A DNA stretch of 64,000 bases from Kitasatospora gansuensis (GCF_014203705.1 NZ_JACHJR010000001.1:5456001-5520000), one strand, 5' to 3'. Shown: positions 38,520 through 48,088, counted from the stretch's first letter. The notes: generated by a model not told the origin, from the sequence alone. Numbers and translations are program-made.

Positions 38520-39551
38520 ATGTACAGCGAGCGGCCGTTGGACGACCGCAAGCTCGCGGTGCTGCGCGCGATCGTCCAGGACTACGTCGGCACCGAGGAG
38601 CCGGTCGGCTCCAAGGCCCTGGTCGAGCGGCACAACCTCGGCGTCTCCCCGGCCACCGTGCGCAACGACATGGCGGCCCTGGAGGAGGACGGCTACATCC
38701 ACCAGCCGCACACCAGCGCGGGCCGGATCCCCACCGACAAGGGGTACCGGCTGTTCGTCGACCGGCTGGCCGAGGTCAAGCCGATGACCGCCCCCGAGCG
38801 CCGGGCGATCCGGCACTTCCTGGACGGCGCGGTGGACCTGGACGACACGGTGGCCCGTACGGTCCGGCTGCTCGCGCAGCTGACCCGGCAGGTCGCGGTG
38901 GTCCAGTACCCCTCGCTGTCCCGGTCGACGGTGCGTCACGTCGAGCTGGTGGCGCTGGCCCCGGCCAAGGTGATGCTGGTCCTGATCACCAACACCGGCC
39001 GGGTCGAGCAGCGGATGGTCGACTGCCCCGGGGCGGTCGGCGAGACGGTGCTGGCCGACCTGCGGGCCAAGCTCAACACCCAGGCGGTCGGCCGGCCGCT
39101 GCCCGAGGTGCCCGGTCTGCTGGAGGACCTGCCGGCGGCTTTCGAGCCCGCCGACCGGCCCACCGTCAGCACCGTGCTGGCCACCCTCTTCGAGACCCTG
39201 GCCGAGCAGAACGAGGAGCGGATCATGCTGGCCGGCACGGCCAACCTGACCCGCTTCGGCCACGACTTCCCGCTCACCATCCAGCCGGTGCTGGAAGCCC
39301 TGGAGGAGCAGGTCGTCCTGCTCCGTCTCCTGGGTGAGACGGCGGACGCGGGGATGACGGTCCGGATCGGCCACGAGAACGCCTACGAGGGGCTCAATTC
39401 CACCTCCGTGGTCTCGGTCGGCTACGGTTCGGGCGATCAGAGTGTCGCGAAGCTGGGCGTGATCGGACCGACCCGGATGGACTACCCGGGCACAATGGGG
39501 GCGGTGCGAGCGGTCGCACGGTACGTGGGTCAGATCCTGGCCGAGTCCTAA
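38520..39551 (+). CDS. hrcA: Heat-inducible transcription repressor HrcA
   Basis: 343 aa. The N-terminal winged helix (LDDRKLAVLRAIVQDYVGTE, SPATVRNDMAALEEDGYIHQ, HTSAGRIPTDKGYRLFVD) is canonical, followed by the GAF-like domain and the C-terminal dimerisation region. HrcA represses chaperone genes through CIRCE. Start ATG 38520 (GTG 38514 is an alternative). It lies 57 bp upstream of dnaJ, so the two are an operon with CIRCE control. Confidence 0.97.
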   Translation: MYSERPLDDRKLAVLRAIVQDYVGTEEPVGSKALVERHNLGVSPATVRNDMAALEEDGYIHQPHTSAGRIPTDKGYRLFVDRLAEVKPMTAPERRAIRHFLDGAVDLDDTVARTVRLLAQLTRQVAVVQYPSLSRSTVRHVELVALAPAKVMLVLITNTGRVEQRMVDCPGAVGETVLADLRAKLNTQAVGRPLPEVPGLLEDLPAAFEPADRPTVSTVLATLFETLAEQNEERIMLAGTANLTRFGHDFPLTIQPVLEALEEQVVLLRLLGETADAGMTVRIGHENAYEGLNSTSVVSVGYGSGDQSVAKLGVIGPTRMDYPGTMGAVRAVARYVGQILAES

Positions 39552-39608
39552 CAGAGCACTGTCAGACCAGTCGCAGCACTTCTAGAGGCGGAACAAGCGG
39601 AGCATTTG

Positions 39609-40748
39609 GTGGCCACGGACTACTACGCGGTACTCGGCGTCCGACGGGATGCGGGGCAGGACGAGATCAAGAAGGCGTTCCGACGCCTTGCCCGCGAACT
39701 GCACCCGGACGTCAACCCGGACCCGAAGACGCAGGAGCGGTTCAAGGAGATCAACGCCGCCTACGAGGTGCTCTCGGACCCGGCCAAGCGCCAGGTCTAC
39801 GACCTCGGCGGCGACCCGCTGTCGCCCAACGGCGGCGGCGCGGGCGGCTTCGGCGCGGGCGCGGCGGGCTTCGGCTTCTCCGACATCATGGACGCGTTCT
39901 TCGGCGCGGCCTCCGGTCAGCGCGGCCCGCGCTCGCGCACCCGGCGCGGCCAGGACGCGATGATCCGGCTGGAGATCACCCTGGAGGAGGCCGCGTTCGG
40001 CACCACCAAGGAACTCCAGGTGGACACCGCCGTCACCTGTACCACCTGCTCCGGCGAGGGCGCGGCCCCCGGCACCTCGGCGCAGACCTGTGACATGTGC
40101 CGCGGCAAGGGCGAGGTCTCCCAGGTCACCCGGTCCTTCCTGGGCCAGGTCATGACCTCCCGCCCCTGCCCGCAGTGCCAGGGCTTCGGCACCGTGGTCC
40201 CGACCCCGTGCCCCGAGTGCGCGGGCGACGGCCGGGTCCGGGCCCGTCGCACCCTGACGGTGAAGATCCCGGCCGGTGTCGACAACGGCACCCGGATCCA
40301 GCTCGCGGGCGAGGGCGAGGTCGGCCCCGGCGGCGGCCCGGCCGGCGACCTGTACGTCGAGATCGCCGAGACCAGCCACCCGACCTTCCAGCGGCGCGGG
40401 GACGACCTGCACTGCACGGTCACCATCCCGATGACGGCCGCCTCGCTCGGCACCCAGGTGCCGCTGCAGACCCTGGACGGTCTGGAGGAGGTCGACATCA
40501 GGCCCGGCACCCAGTCCGGCCAGTCGATCCCGCTGCACGGGCGGGGCATCACGCATCTGCGCGGCGGCGGCCGGGGCGACCTGATAGTGCATGTCGAGGT
40601 GCAGACGCCCACCAAGCTCGACCCCGAGCAGGAGGACCTGCTCCGGCGGCTGGCGGTGCTGCGCGGTGAGGAGCGGCCCTCGGGCACGTTCGCACCGGGC
40701 CAGCAGGGGCTGTTCTCCCGGCTGAAGGACGCGTTCAACGGCCGCTGA
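39609..40748 (+). CDS. dnaJ: Chaperone DnaJ (type I, DnaJ2)
   Basis: 379 aa. J domain (residues 1-70, HPD at about 32), Gly/Phe-rich linker, four CxxCxGxG zinc-binding repeats (CTTCSGEG, CDMCRGKG, CPQCQGFG, CPECAGDG) and C-terminal substrate-binding beta domains. GTG 39609 is preferred to TTG 39606 because GGAG (39599-39602) has better spacing and VATDYYAVLGV is the usual start. It is the second DnaJ in actinomycetes, paired with hrcA rather than with dnaK-grpE. Confidence 0.97.
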   Translation: MATDYYAVLGVRRDAGQDEIKKAFRRLARELHPDVNPDPKTQERFKEINAAYEVLSDPAKRQVYDLGGDPLSPNGGGAGGFGAGAAGFGFSDIMDAFFGAASGQRGPRSRTRRGQDAMIRLEITLEEAAFGTTKELQVDTAVTCTTCSGEGAAPGTSAQTCDMCRGKGEVSQVTRSFLGQVMTSRPCPQCQGFGTVVPTPCPECAGDGRVRARRTLTVKIPAGVDNGTRIQLAGEGEVGPGGGPAGDLYVEIAETSHPTFQRRGDDLHCTVTIPMTAASLGTQVPLQTLDGLEEVDIRPGTQSGQSIPLHGRGITHLRGGGRGDLIVHVEVQTPTKLDPEQEDLLRRLAVLRGEERPSGTFAPGQQGLFSRLKDAFNGR

Positions 40749-40788
40749 GCCGGTTCCGGTTACGAAAGTACGAAGGTAAGGCAAGCGC

Positions 40789-41538
40789 ATGACCGCCCCC
40801 GTGTTCGTCGTGGAGACCGACCGTCTCGCCGGGATCGCCCCCGGCGGTCTGGTCCGGCTGGACGGGCCCGAGGGGCGGCATGCCGCCGCCGTGAAGCGGC
40901 TGGAGCCCGGCGAGGCCGTCACCCTCGCGGACGGGCTCGGTCTCGGCGTCGAGGGCACCGTGGCGGCCGTGCACGGCAAGGACGCGCTGGACGTCACCGT
41001 GCTGAGCGTCCGTCAGGAGCCCGCGCCCGCACCGCGGATCATCGTCGTCCAGGCCCTCCCGAAGGGCGACCGCGGCGAGCTCGCGGTGGAGACCATGACC
41101 GAGGTCGGCGTCGACGTGGTGATCCCCTGGGCCGCCTCCCGCTGCATCACCCAGTGGAAGGGCGACCGCGGCGCCAAGGCGCTCGCCAAGTGGCGGGCCA
41201 CCGCCCGGGAGGCGGGCAAACAGTCCCGCCGGCTGCGGTTCCCCGACGTCCGCGAGCTGATGACGACGCGTCAGCTGGCCCCGGTGCTCGCTTCGGCGGC
41301 CTTCGCCGCCGTCCTGCACGAGGAGGGCTCCGCCCCGCTCGCCACCGCACCGCTGCCCGAGACCGGCGACCTGATCCTGATCGTCGGCCCCGAGGGCGGG
41401 GTCTCCCCGGACGAACTCGCGGCCTTCGCCGAAGCGGGGGCCGCTCCGCACCGGCTCGGGCCCTCCGTGCTCCGGACCTCCACGGCGGGCGTGGCGGCGG
41501 GGGCACTGCTGCTGGGGCGCACCGGCCGCTGGGGATAG
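40789..41538 (+). CDS. rsmE: 16S rRNA m3U1498 methyltransferase
   Basis: 249 aa, SPOUT fold. An N-terminal PUA-like domain (VFVVETDRLAGI...GPEGRHAAAVKRLEPGEAVT) precedes the knot with VQALPKGDRGELAVETMTEV, KQSRRLRFPDV and VGPEGGVSPDE, ending LGPSVLRTSTAGVAAGALLL. It methylates U1498 of 16S rRNA. Gap to dnaJ is 40 bp, likely the same operon as hrcA. Repeat copy C starts 17 bp after the stop. Confidence 0.95.
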   Translation: MTAPVFVVETDRLAGIAPGGLVRLDGPEGRHAAAVKRLEPGEAVTLADGLGLGVEGTVAAVHGKDALDVTVLSVRQEPAPAPRIIVVQALPKGDRGELAVETMTEVGVDVVIPWAASRCITQWKGDRGAKALAKWRATAREAGKQSRRLRFPDVRELMTTRQLAPVLASAAFAAVLHEEGSAPLATAPLPETGDLILIVGPEGGVSPDELAAFAEAGAAPHRLGPSVLRTSTAGVAAGALLLGRTGRWG

Positions 41539-41555
41539 GCACGCGCTGCGGCAGC

Positions 41556-41681
41556 CAGGGGCTCGGGGAACTGCGACGCCGACCTCAGGAGCGTTCAACG
41601 TACGTAAATGGCCAGGCACTTTCGCAGTGACCCAAGCGCCAGACCTCCTCGCAGTTCCCCGAGCCCCTGGATAGTGCAACT
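41556..41681. repeat. Dispersed palindromic element, copy C
   Basis: 126 bp between rsmE and the tricorn protease gene. The left arm 41556-41580 is identical to that of copy B over 30 bases, and the right arm is 41651-41670 followed by ATAGTGCAACT. The core holds CAGGCACTTTCGCAGTGACCC (key part 41614-41632) and TACGTA. It has the same orientation as copy B. Confidence 0.9.
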
Positions 41682-41722
41682 AACCCGTGTGCGGAAGCGC
41701 CCGCGCTGCATAAGGTGACTCG

Positions 41723-44700
41723 GTGACGACCTCTGCGAGCGCGTATCTGCGCCATCCCCACCTGCACGGCGACCTGGTGACCTTCGTGGCCGAGGACGAC
41801 ATCTGGCTCGCGCCGCTGGACGGCGGACGGGCCTGGCGGCTGACGGCCGATCAGGTGCCGGTCAGTCATCCGAGGTTCGCGCCGGACGGGCGGCACGTCG
41901 CCTGGACGTCGACCCGGGACGGTGCGCCGGAGATCCATGTCGCGCCCACCGAGGGCGGCCAGTCCCGGCGGCTGACGTACTGGGGTGCGCCGCGCACCAG
42001 GCTGCGGGGCTGGACCAAGGACGGCCGTCCGGTCGCGGTCTCCAGCGCCGGGCAGTCGACCCCGCGTCGCAGCTGGGCGTTTGCCGTCCCACTGGACGGC
42101 GGCGAGCCGACCAGGCTGCCGTACGGGCCGATCGGCGGCCTGGCGCAGGAGCCGGACGGCGACCGCACGCTGCTGCTCGCCCCGTTGACCACCGAGCCCG
42201 CGTACTGGAAGCGCTACCGGGGTGGCACGGCGGGCAAGCTGTGGATCGGCGAGCGCGAGTTCGAGCGGGTGCACGCCGGGCTGGACGGCAACATCGACTC
42301 GCCGCTCTGGGTCGGTGACCGGATCGCCTTCCTCTCCGACCATGAGGGCATCGGGCAGCTGTACTCCAGCCTGCCGGACGGCACCGACCTGCGGCGGCAC
42401 AGCGATGGTGAGTTCTACGCCCGCAACGCCACCACCGACGGCACCCGGGTGGTCTGGCACAGCGCCGGTGACCTGTGGATCCTGGACGACCTGGTGGGCG
42501 CCGAGCCGCGCCGGCTTGAGGTCCTGCTCGCGGGGCCCCGGACGGGCCGTCAGCCCCGGCCGACCTCGGCCGCCGGGCAGCTGGAGACCGTGACGCCGGA
42601 CCGTACCGGCCGGGCCAGCGCCGTGGTGGTGCGGGGCAGCGTGCACTGGCTGACCCACAAGGAGGGCCCGGCCCGGGTGCTGGCCGAGACCCCCGGGGTC
42701 CGGCACCGGCTGGCCCGGATCGTGCCCGGCCAGGACGGTGAGCAGGGCGCGGTGTGGATCACCGACGCCGAGGGTGACGACGCGGTGGAGTACGCCCCCG
42801 CCGTGCTCGGCGCCGAGCGCCGCCGGTTCGCGGCCGGGCAGCTCGGCCGGGTGCTCGGCCTGGCGGTCTCGCCGGACGGCGGGACGCTGGCGCTGGCCTC
42901 GCACGACGGCCGGGTGCTGCTGCTCACGCTCGCCGACGGCACCCTGCACCAGCTGGCCAGGAGCGGCCAGGGCGAGGTCACCGGGCTGGCCTTCTCGCCG
43001 GACTCGCGGCGGCTGGCCTGGTCGCAGCCGACCCTGGGGGCCGAGTCGCTGCGGCAGATCATGCTCGCTGACCTGACGGACCGTACGGTCGCCGAGGCCA
43101 CCCCGCAGCGCTTCCTGGACTACTCGCCCGCCTTCACCGCGGACGGCAAGCACCTGGCCTTCCTGTCGGTGCGCAACTTCGACCCGGTCTACGACGCGCA
43201 CGTCTTCGACCTGTCCTTCCCGACCGGTGCCCGGCCGTTCCTGATCACGCTGGCCGCCGACACCCCGTCACCGTTCGGCCCGCAGCGGGCCGGCCGCTCG
43301 CTCACCGGCGAGGACGAGGAGCCGAAGAAGAAGGACGAGGAGGCGGCCGAGGAGCCCACCGTCCCCGAGACTCGGGTGGATCTGGACGGGATCGCCGACC
43401 GGATCATCCCGTTCCCGGTCGAGGGCGGGCAGTTCGGCAGCCTGCGGGCGGCCAAGGACGGCGTGCTGTGGACCAGGCACCCGCTGCTCGGCATGCTCGG
43501 CGACAACGCCGCCTCGCTGGAGGACGACCACCCGCGCCCCGCGCTGGAGCGCTTCGACTTCAAGAAGCTCAAGGCCGAGCAGCTGGTCGAGGAGCTGGAC
43601 GACTTCCGGGTCAGCGGCGACGGCAGCCGGATCGCGGTGCTCGACGAGGGCGGTCTGCGGATCCTCCCGGCGGACCACAAGGCCGGTGACGACGACGATC
43701 TGACGGTTGATCTGGAGCGGATCAGGGCCACCGTGGACCCCACCGCCGAGTGGCGGCAGATGTTCGACGAGAACGGCCGCCTGATGCGGGACAACTTCTG
43801 GCGGGCCGATCTCGGCGGCTTCGACTGGGCCGGCGCGCTGGCCAGGTACCGGCCGCTGGTGGACCGCGCGGGCACCCACGACGACCTGGTCGACGTGCTC
43901 TGGGAGACGGTCGGCGAGCTGGGCACCTCGCACGCGTACGTGATGCCGCCCGGGCGGGGCACCGAGGCGGCGCGCCGGCAGGGCCTGCTCGGCGCCGACC
44001 TGGCGAAGGACGGCGAGGTCTGGCGGGTGGCCCGGGTGCTGCCCGGCGAGTCCTCCGACCCGCGGGCCCGCTCGCCGCTGGCCGCGCCCGGCGCGGCGGT
44101 CCGGGCCGGGGACGCGATCCTGGCGGTGAACGGCCGCCCGGTGGACCCGGTGACCGGCCCCGCGCCGCTGCTCGCGGGCACGGCGGGCCAGCCGGTCGAG
44201 CTGACCGTGGCCGCCAAGGACGGCCCGGAGCGCCACCCGGTGATCGTGCCGCTGGCCGACGAGGAGGCGCTGCGCTACCACGACTGGGTGGCCGGGCGCC
44301 GGGCCGCCGTCCGGGAGCTGTCCGCCGGCCGGCTCGGCTACCTGCACATCCCGGACATGCAGAGCGTCGGCTGGGCCCAGCTGCACCGCGACCTGCGGGT
44401 CGAGATGGCCAAGGAGGGCGTGCTGGTCGACCTCCGGGAGAACCGGGGCGGCCACACCTCGCAGCTGATCATCGAGAAGCTCAGCCGGAAGATCGTCGGC
44501 TGGGACCTCGGCCGCGACCTGGACGGCGCCGCCCCGTACCCGGCGGACGCCCCGCGCGGTCCGGTGGTCGCGCTGGCCGACGAGTTCGCCGGTTCGGACG
44601 GGGACATCGTGAACGCCGCGATCCAGGCCCTGAAGATCGGCCCGGTGGTCGGCACCCGGACCTGGGGCGGTGTGGTCGGCATCGACGGCAAGTACAGCCT

Positions 44701-44914
44701 GGTCGACGGCACCGGCGTCACCCAGCCCAAGTACGCCTTCTGGCTGGAGGGTTACGACTGGGGCGTGGAGAACCACGGCATCGACCCGGACGTCGAGGTG
44801 GTGATCGCCCCGCACCAGTGGGCCAACGGCGAGGATCCGCAGCTCGCCGAGGGCGTCCGGATCGCGCTGGCCGCGCTGGCCGAGACCCCGGCCGTGACCG
44901 GCCCGGAGCTGTAA
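41723..44914 (+). CDS. Tricorn-type S41 peptidase
   Basis: 1063-aa serine protease of the tricorn family. The N-terminal 530 residues are PD40/beta-propeller blades (LRHPHLHGDLVTFVAEDDIW, HPRFAPDGRHVAWTSTRDGA); an acidic-basic linker (EDEEPKKKDEEAAEEP) follows; then a C1 domain with the catalytic His region GELGTSHAYVMPPG, a PDZ domain (about 755-850), and the C2 domain with the nucleophile motif FAGSDGDIVNAA (about 955). In archaea tricorn digests peptides from the proteasome. GTG 41723 is probably leaderless: TAAGGT lies 7-12 bases upstream. A terminator follows. Confidence 0.92.
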   Translation: MTTSASAYLRHPHLHGDLVTFVAEDDIWLAPLDGGRAWRLTADQVPVSHPRFAPDGRHVAWTSTRDGAPEIHVAPTEGGQSRRLTYWGAPRTRLRGWTKDGRPVAVSSAGQSTPRRSWAFAVPLDGGEPTRLPYGPIGGLAQEPDGDRTLLLAPLTTEPAYWKRYRGGTAGKLWIGEREFERVHAGLDGNIDSPLWVGDRIAFLSDHEGIGQLYSSLPDGTDLRRHSDGEFYARNATTDGTRVVWHSAGDLWILDDLVGAEPRRLEVLLAGPRTGRQPRPTSAAGQLETVTPDRTGRASAVVVRGSVHWLTHKEGPARVLAETPGVRHRLARIVPGQDGEQGAVWITDAEGDDAVEYAPAVLGAERRRFAAGQLGRVLGLAVSPDGGTLALASHDGRVLLLTLADGTLHQLARSGQGEVTGLAFSPDSRRLAWSQPTLGAESLRQIMLADLTDRTVAEATPQRFLDYSPAFTADGKHLAFLSVRNFDPVYDAHVFDLSFPTGARPFLITLAADTPSPFGPQRAGRSLTGEDEEPKKKDEEAAEEPTVPETRVDLDGIADRIIPFPVEGGQFGSLRAAKDGVLWTRHPLLGMLGDNAASLEDDHPRPALERFDFKKLKAEQLVEELDDFRVSGDGSRIAVLDEGGLRILPADHKAGDDDDLTVDLERIRATVDPTAEWRQMFDENGRLMRDNFWRADLGGFDWAGALARYRPLVDRAGTHDDLVDVLWETVGELGTSHAYVMPPGRGTEAARRQGLLGADLAKDGEVWRVARVLPGESSDPRARSPLAAPGAAVRAGDAILAVNGRPVDPVTGPAPLLAGTAGQPVELTVAAKDGPERHPVIVPLADEEALRYHDWVAGRRAAVRELSAGRLGYLHIPDMQSVGWAQLHRDLRVEMAKEGVLVDLRENRGGHTSQLIIEKLSRKIVGWDLGRDLDGAAPYPADAPRGPVVALADEFAGSDGDIVNAAIQALKIGPVVGTRTWGGVVGIDGKYSLVDGTGVTQPKYAFWLEGYDWGVENHGIDPDVEVVIAPHQWANGEDPQLAEGVRIALAALAETPAVTGPEL

Positions 44915-44923
44915 CGCACCGTC

Positions 44924-44955
44924 AGCGGGGCGGCCCTGCACCGGGCCGCCCCGCT
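44924..44955 (+). terminator. Terminator after tricorn protease gene
   Basis: Perfect 13-bp GC stem (44924-44936 with 44943-44955), loop TGCACC. No T tract. Confidence 0.78.
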
Positions 44956-45016
44956 GCGGTGGGCCGTCTCCGTTAGGCTGCGGCCAGTAGCGACGATCAC
45001 TGCGAAGGAGCGCGAC

Positions 45017-45370
45017 ATGGCCGGAGAGCCGCAGTCCGACTGCCTGTTCTGCAAGATCCTGGCGGGGGACATCCCCGCGACCGTGGTCCGGAAGACCGAG
45101 CGGACGCTGGCCTTCCGGGACATCCACCCGCAGGCGCCCACCCACATCCTGGTGATCCCGCACGTGCACTACCCGAACGCCGCCGCGCTGGCCGCCGCCG
45201 AGCCCGCGATCGCCGCCGAACTGCTCACCGAGGCGGGGGCGGTGGCGAAGGACGAGGGTCTCGACGACTACCGGCTGATCTTCAACACCGGTGCCAAGGC
45301 GGGGCAGACCATCTTCCACGCCCATGTGCACGTGCTCGGCGGCAAGCCGCTGCGCGAGGGCATGGTCTGA
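45017..45370 (+). CDS. HIT family nucleotide hydrolase
   Basis: 117 aa. CLFCKILAGDIPA gives the two Cys of the HINT-type zinc site, and FHAHVHVLGG is the histidine triad. HINT proteins cleave nucleoside phosphoramidates and AMP-lysine. Starts at ATG 45017, with GAAGGAG 6-12 bases upstream. It lies 4 bp upstream of rnz, so they are cotranscribed. Confidence 0.95.
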   Translation: MAGEPQSDCLFCKILAGDIPATVVRKTERTLAFRDIHPQAPTHILVIPHVHYPNAAALAAAEPAIAAELLTEAGAVAKDEGLDDYRLIFNTGAKAGQTIFHAHVHVLGGKPLREGMV

Positions 45371-45374
45371 TCCG

Positions 45375-46292
45375 GTGTCACAGCGCGAACTCGTCGTCCT
45401 CGGCACCGCCAGCCAGGTGCCCACCCGGCACCGGAACCACAACGGCTACCTGCTCCGCTGGGACGGCGAGGGCCTGCTCTTCGATCCGGGCGAGGGGACG
45501 CAGCGTCAGATGCTGCACGCCGGGGTCTCGGCCACCCAGCTGACCCGGATCGCGGTCACCCACTTCCACGGCGACCACTCGCTCGGCCTGGCCGGGGTGA
45601 TCCAGCGGATCAACCTGGACCGCGTCCCGCACCCGGTGGACGCCTACTACCCGGCCAGCGGCCAGGTGTTCTTCGACCGGCTGCGGCAGGCCACCGCCTT
45701 CCACGAGACCGCCGAGCTGCGCCCGCACCCGATCGAGGAGCCGGGGCCGCTGCCCGCGCCGGGCGCCCCGTTCGAACTGGCGGCGGTCCGGCTCTCGCAC
45801 CCCGTGGACTCCTTCGGGTACCGGCTCACCGAGCCCGACTCGACCCGGCTGCTGCCCGACCGGCTGGCCGAGTTCGGGCTGCGCGGCCCGGCGGTCGGGC
45901 AGCTCCAGCGGGACGGCCGGATCGAGCTGGCCGGACGGGTCGTCACGCTGGCCGAGGTGAGCGAGGTCCGCCGGGGCCAGCGGTTCGCGTTCGTGATGGA
46001 CACCCGGCTCTGCCCCGGCGTCGGCGAACTCGCCGAGGGCGCCGACCTGCTGGTGATCGAGGCGACCTTCCTGGAGAGCGAGGCGCAGCTCGCCGAGGAC
46101 CACGGCCACCTGACCGCCGCCCAGGCCGCCCGGGCCGCCGCCGAGGCGGGGGTACGGACCCTGGTGCTGACCCACTTCTCGCAGCGCTACCCGGACCTGA
46201 ACGGCCACCTGGCCGAGGCCCGGAAGTACTTCGACGGCGAGCTGGTGGTGGCCGAGGACCTGGCCAGGGTCCCGGTGCCGGCCCGGCTCTGA
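45375..46292 (+). CDS. rnz: Ribonuclease Z (tRNase Z), short form
   Basis: 305-aa metallo-beta-lactamase nuclease that trims tRNA 3' ends. LVVLGTASQVPTRHRNHNGY at the start, ITHFHGDHSLG-like THFHGDHSLGLAG (about residue 55), FVMDTRLCPG and HLTAAQAARAAAEAGVRTLV with THFSQRY near the end are all family positions. It suits a genome whose tRNA-Ala lacks an encoded CCA, since tRNase Z is needed before CCA addition. GTG 45375 is used; the longer frame from 45291 overlaps the HIT gene in another frame. Confidence 0.93.
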   Translation: MSQRELVVLGTASQVPTRHRNHNGYLLRWDGEGLLFDPGEGTQRQMLHAGVSATQLTRIAVTHFHGDHSLGLAGVIQRINLDRVPHPVDAYYPASGQVFFDRLRQATAFHETAELRPHPIEEPGPLPAPGAPFELAAVRLSHPVDSFGYRLTEPDSTRLLPDRLAEFGLRGPAVGQLQRDGRIELAGRVVTLAEVSEVRRGQRFAFVMDTRLCPGVGELAEGADLLVIEATFLESEAQLAEDHGHLTAAQAARAAAEAGVRTLVLTHFSQRYPDLNGHLAEARKYFDGELVVAEDLARVPVPARL

Positions 46293-46356
46293 GCGAAAAG
46301 CACTCGCGTCCCGGGGACAACTCCCGGACCATCGAACTCCGTCGCCCCGGCGGCGG

Positions 46357-46394
46357 GCCGCACCGCCGCAACGGTCCACGGTGCGGCGTACCCT
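46357..46394. promoter_or_regulatory. Inverted repeat and -10 box upstream of phoH
   Basis: GCCGCACCG (46357-46365) and CGGTGCGGC (46379-46387) are perfect reverse complements, followed at once by TACCCT (46389-46394), a good -10 candidate. The hairpin could terminate rnz or be an operator over the phoH promoter. The rest of the gap 46293-46459 shows nothing else. Confidence 0.45.
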
Positions 46395-46459
46395 GGTGAC
46401 CCCGGAGAGACCGAGCGGCACCGAGACGGATGGGATGAGGCAGGCCACAGCGCCGACCC

Positions 46460-47566
46460 ATGACTGAGACACCGCAGACCCGTACCAATGGACAGCCGCG
46501 TCCCGACGGGGACGCCGCCACCGCCAGGTTCACCATCCCCGAGAAGCACCCGATGGTCACCCTGCTCGGTGCCACCGACTCTCTGCTCCGGGTGATCGAG
46601 GAGGGGTTCCCGACCGCCGACATCCATGTCCGCGGCAACGAGGTGACCGCCACCGGCGCCCGCGCCGAGGTGGCGATGGTCCAGCAGCTGTTCAACGAGA
46701 TGATGCTGGTGCTGCGCACCGGCCAACCCCTGACGGAGGACGCCGTGGAGCGCTCCATCGCCATGCTCAGGAGCGCCGCCGAGGACCCGGACCACCCGGC
46801 CCCGTCCGAGGTGTTCACCGCGAACATCCTGTCCAACCGGGGCCGCACCATCCGCCCCAAGACCCTCAACCAGCAGCGCTACGTCGACGCGATCGACAAG
46901 CACACCATCACCTTCGGCCTCGGTCCCGCCGGTACCGGCAAGACCTACCTGGCGATGGCCAAGGCCGTCCAGGCCCTGCAGGCCAAGGAGGTCAACCGGA
47001 TCATCCTGACCCGGCCGGCCGTCGAGGCGGGGGAGCGGCTCGGCTTCCTGCCCGGCACCCTCTACGAGAAGATCGACCCGTACCTGCGCCCGCTCTACGA
47101 CGCGCTGCACGACATGATGGACCCGGACTCGATCCCCCGGCTGATGGCCGCGGGCACCATCGAGGTCGCCCCGCTGGCGTACATGCGCGGCCGGACCCTG
47201 AACGACGCCTTCATCATCCTGGACGAGGCGCAGAACACCTCGCCCGAGCAGATCAAGATGTTCCTCACCCGGCTGGGCTTCAACTCCCGGGTGGTGGTCA
47301 CCGGTGACACCACCCAGATCGACCTGCCGAGCGGCACCCGCTCGGGGCTCAAGGTGGTCCAGGAGATCCTGATGGACGTCCCGGACATCCACTTCTCCGT
47401 GCTCACCAGCACCGACGTGGTCCGCCACAAGCTGGTCGGCCGGATCGTCGACGCCTACGAGCGCTGGGACGCCCTGCAGGAGACCGACGCACCCGCCGTA
47501 CCCCGCAAGCCCGTTCAGCGGAAGGGCGCCCGTGCCCCCCGCCAGTCCCATCGCACCGAAAGCTGA
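46460..47566 (+). CDS. phoH: PhoH family ATPase (YbeZ)
   Basis: 368 aa. An N-terminal KH-like segment (DIHVRGNEVTATGARAEVAM), then Walker A GLGPAGTGKTYLAMA (about residue 155), RPAVEAGERLGFLPG, Walker B FIILDEAQNTSPEQIKMF and TGDTTQIDLP (a helicase-like motif). The PhoH/YbeZ protein cooperates with YbeY in ribosome maturation; the two genes are adjacent here (14 bp). The C-terminal 20 residues are basic. Confidence 0.95.
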   Translation: MTETPQTRTNGQPRPDGDAATARFTIPEKHPMVTLLGATDSLLRVIEEGFPTADIHVRGNEVTATGARAEVAMVQQLFNEMMLVLRTGQPLTEDAVERSIAMLRSAAEDPDHPAPSEVFTANILSNRGRTIRPKTLNQQRYVDAIDKHTITFGLGPAGTGKTYLAMAKAVQALQAKEVNRIILTRPAVEAGERLGFLPGTLYEKIDPYLRPLYDALHDMMDPDSIPRLMAAGTIEVAPLAYMRGRTLNDAFIILDEAQNTSPEQIKMFLTRLGFNSRVVVTGDTTQIDLPSGTRSGLKVVQEILMDVPDIHFSVLTSTDVVRHKLVGRIVDAYERWDALQETDAPAVPRKPVQRKGARAPRQSHRTES

Positions 47567-47580
47567 GTACCGACCCCGAC

Positions 47581-48075
47581 ATGTCGATCGACATCGCGAA
47601 CGAGTCCGACTGGGAGGTTGACGAGGAGTCAATCCTCGACGTCGCCCGCTACGCCCTCGACCAGATGCGGATCCACCCGCAGGCGGAGCTCTCCGTCATC
47701 CTGGTGGACAGCGCCCAGATGGAAGAACTGCACATCCAGTGGATGGACCTGCCCGGTCCGACCGACGTGATGTCCTTCCCGATGGACGAGCTGCGCCCCG
47801 GCAAGGAGGGCGAGGAGCTGCCGCAGGGTCTGCTCGGCGACATCGTGCTCTGCCCCGAGGTGGCGAAGCGGCAGGGCGAGGAGGCTCCCTCGAAGCACTC
47901 CGTGGACGACGAGCTCCAGCTGCTCACCGTCCACGGGGTGCTGCACGTCCTCGGGTACGACCACGAGGAGCCGGAGGAGAAGGAGGTCATGTTCGGCCTC
48001 CAGAAGCGGATCCTGGACGACTGGCGGGCCGGCCGCGGGCTCTCGGGGATCTCCCCGGCGCCGACCACCCACTGA
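47581..48075 (+). CDS. ybeY: Endoribonuclease YbeY
   Basis: 164 aa. The zinc motif HGVLHVLGYDHEEPEE (about residue 115-130) is intact, and TDVMSFPMDE and LGDIVLCPEVAKRQ are typical. YbeY matures the 3' end of 16S rRNA and takes part in ribosome quality control. It is directly after phoH and 13 bp before the CNNM/CBS gene, an order conserved in actinobacteria. Confidence 0.96.
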   Translation: MSIDIANESDWEVDEESILDVARYALDQMRIHPQAELSVILVDSAQMEELHIQWMDLPGPTDVMSFPMDELRPGKEGEELPQGLLGDIVLCPEVAKRQGEEAPSKHSVDDELQLLTVHGVLHVLGYDHEEPEEKEVMFGLQKRILDDWRAGRGLSGISPAPTTH

Positions 48076-48088
48076 GGCCCGGCCGTCT

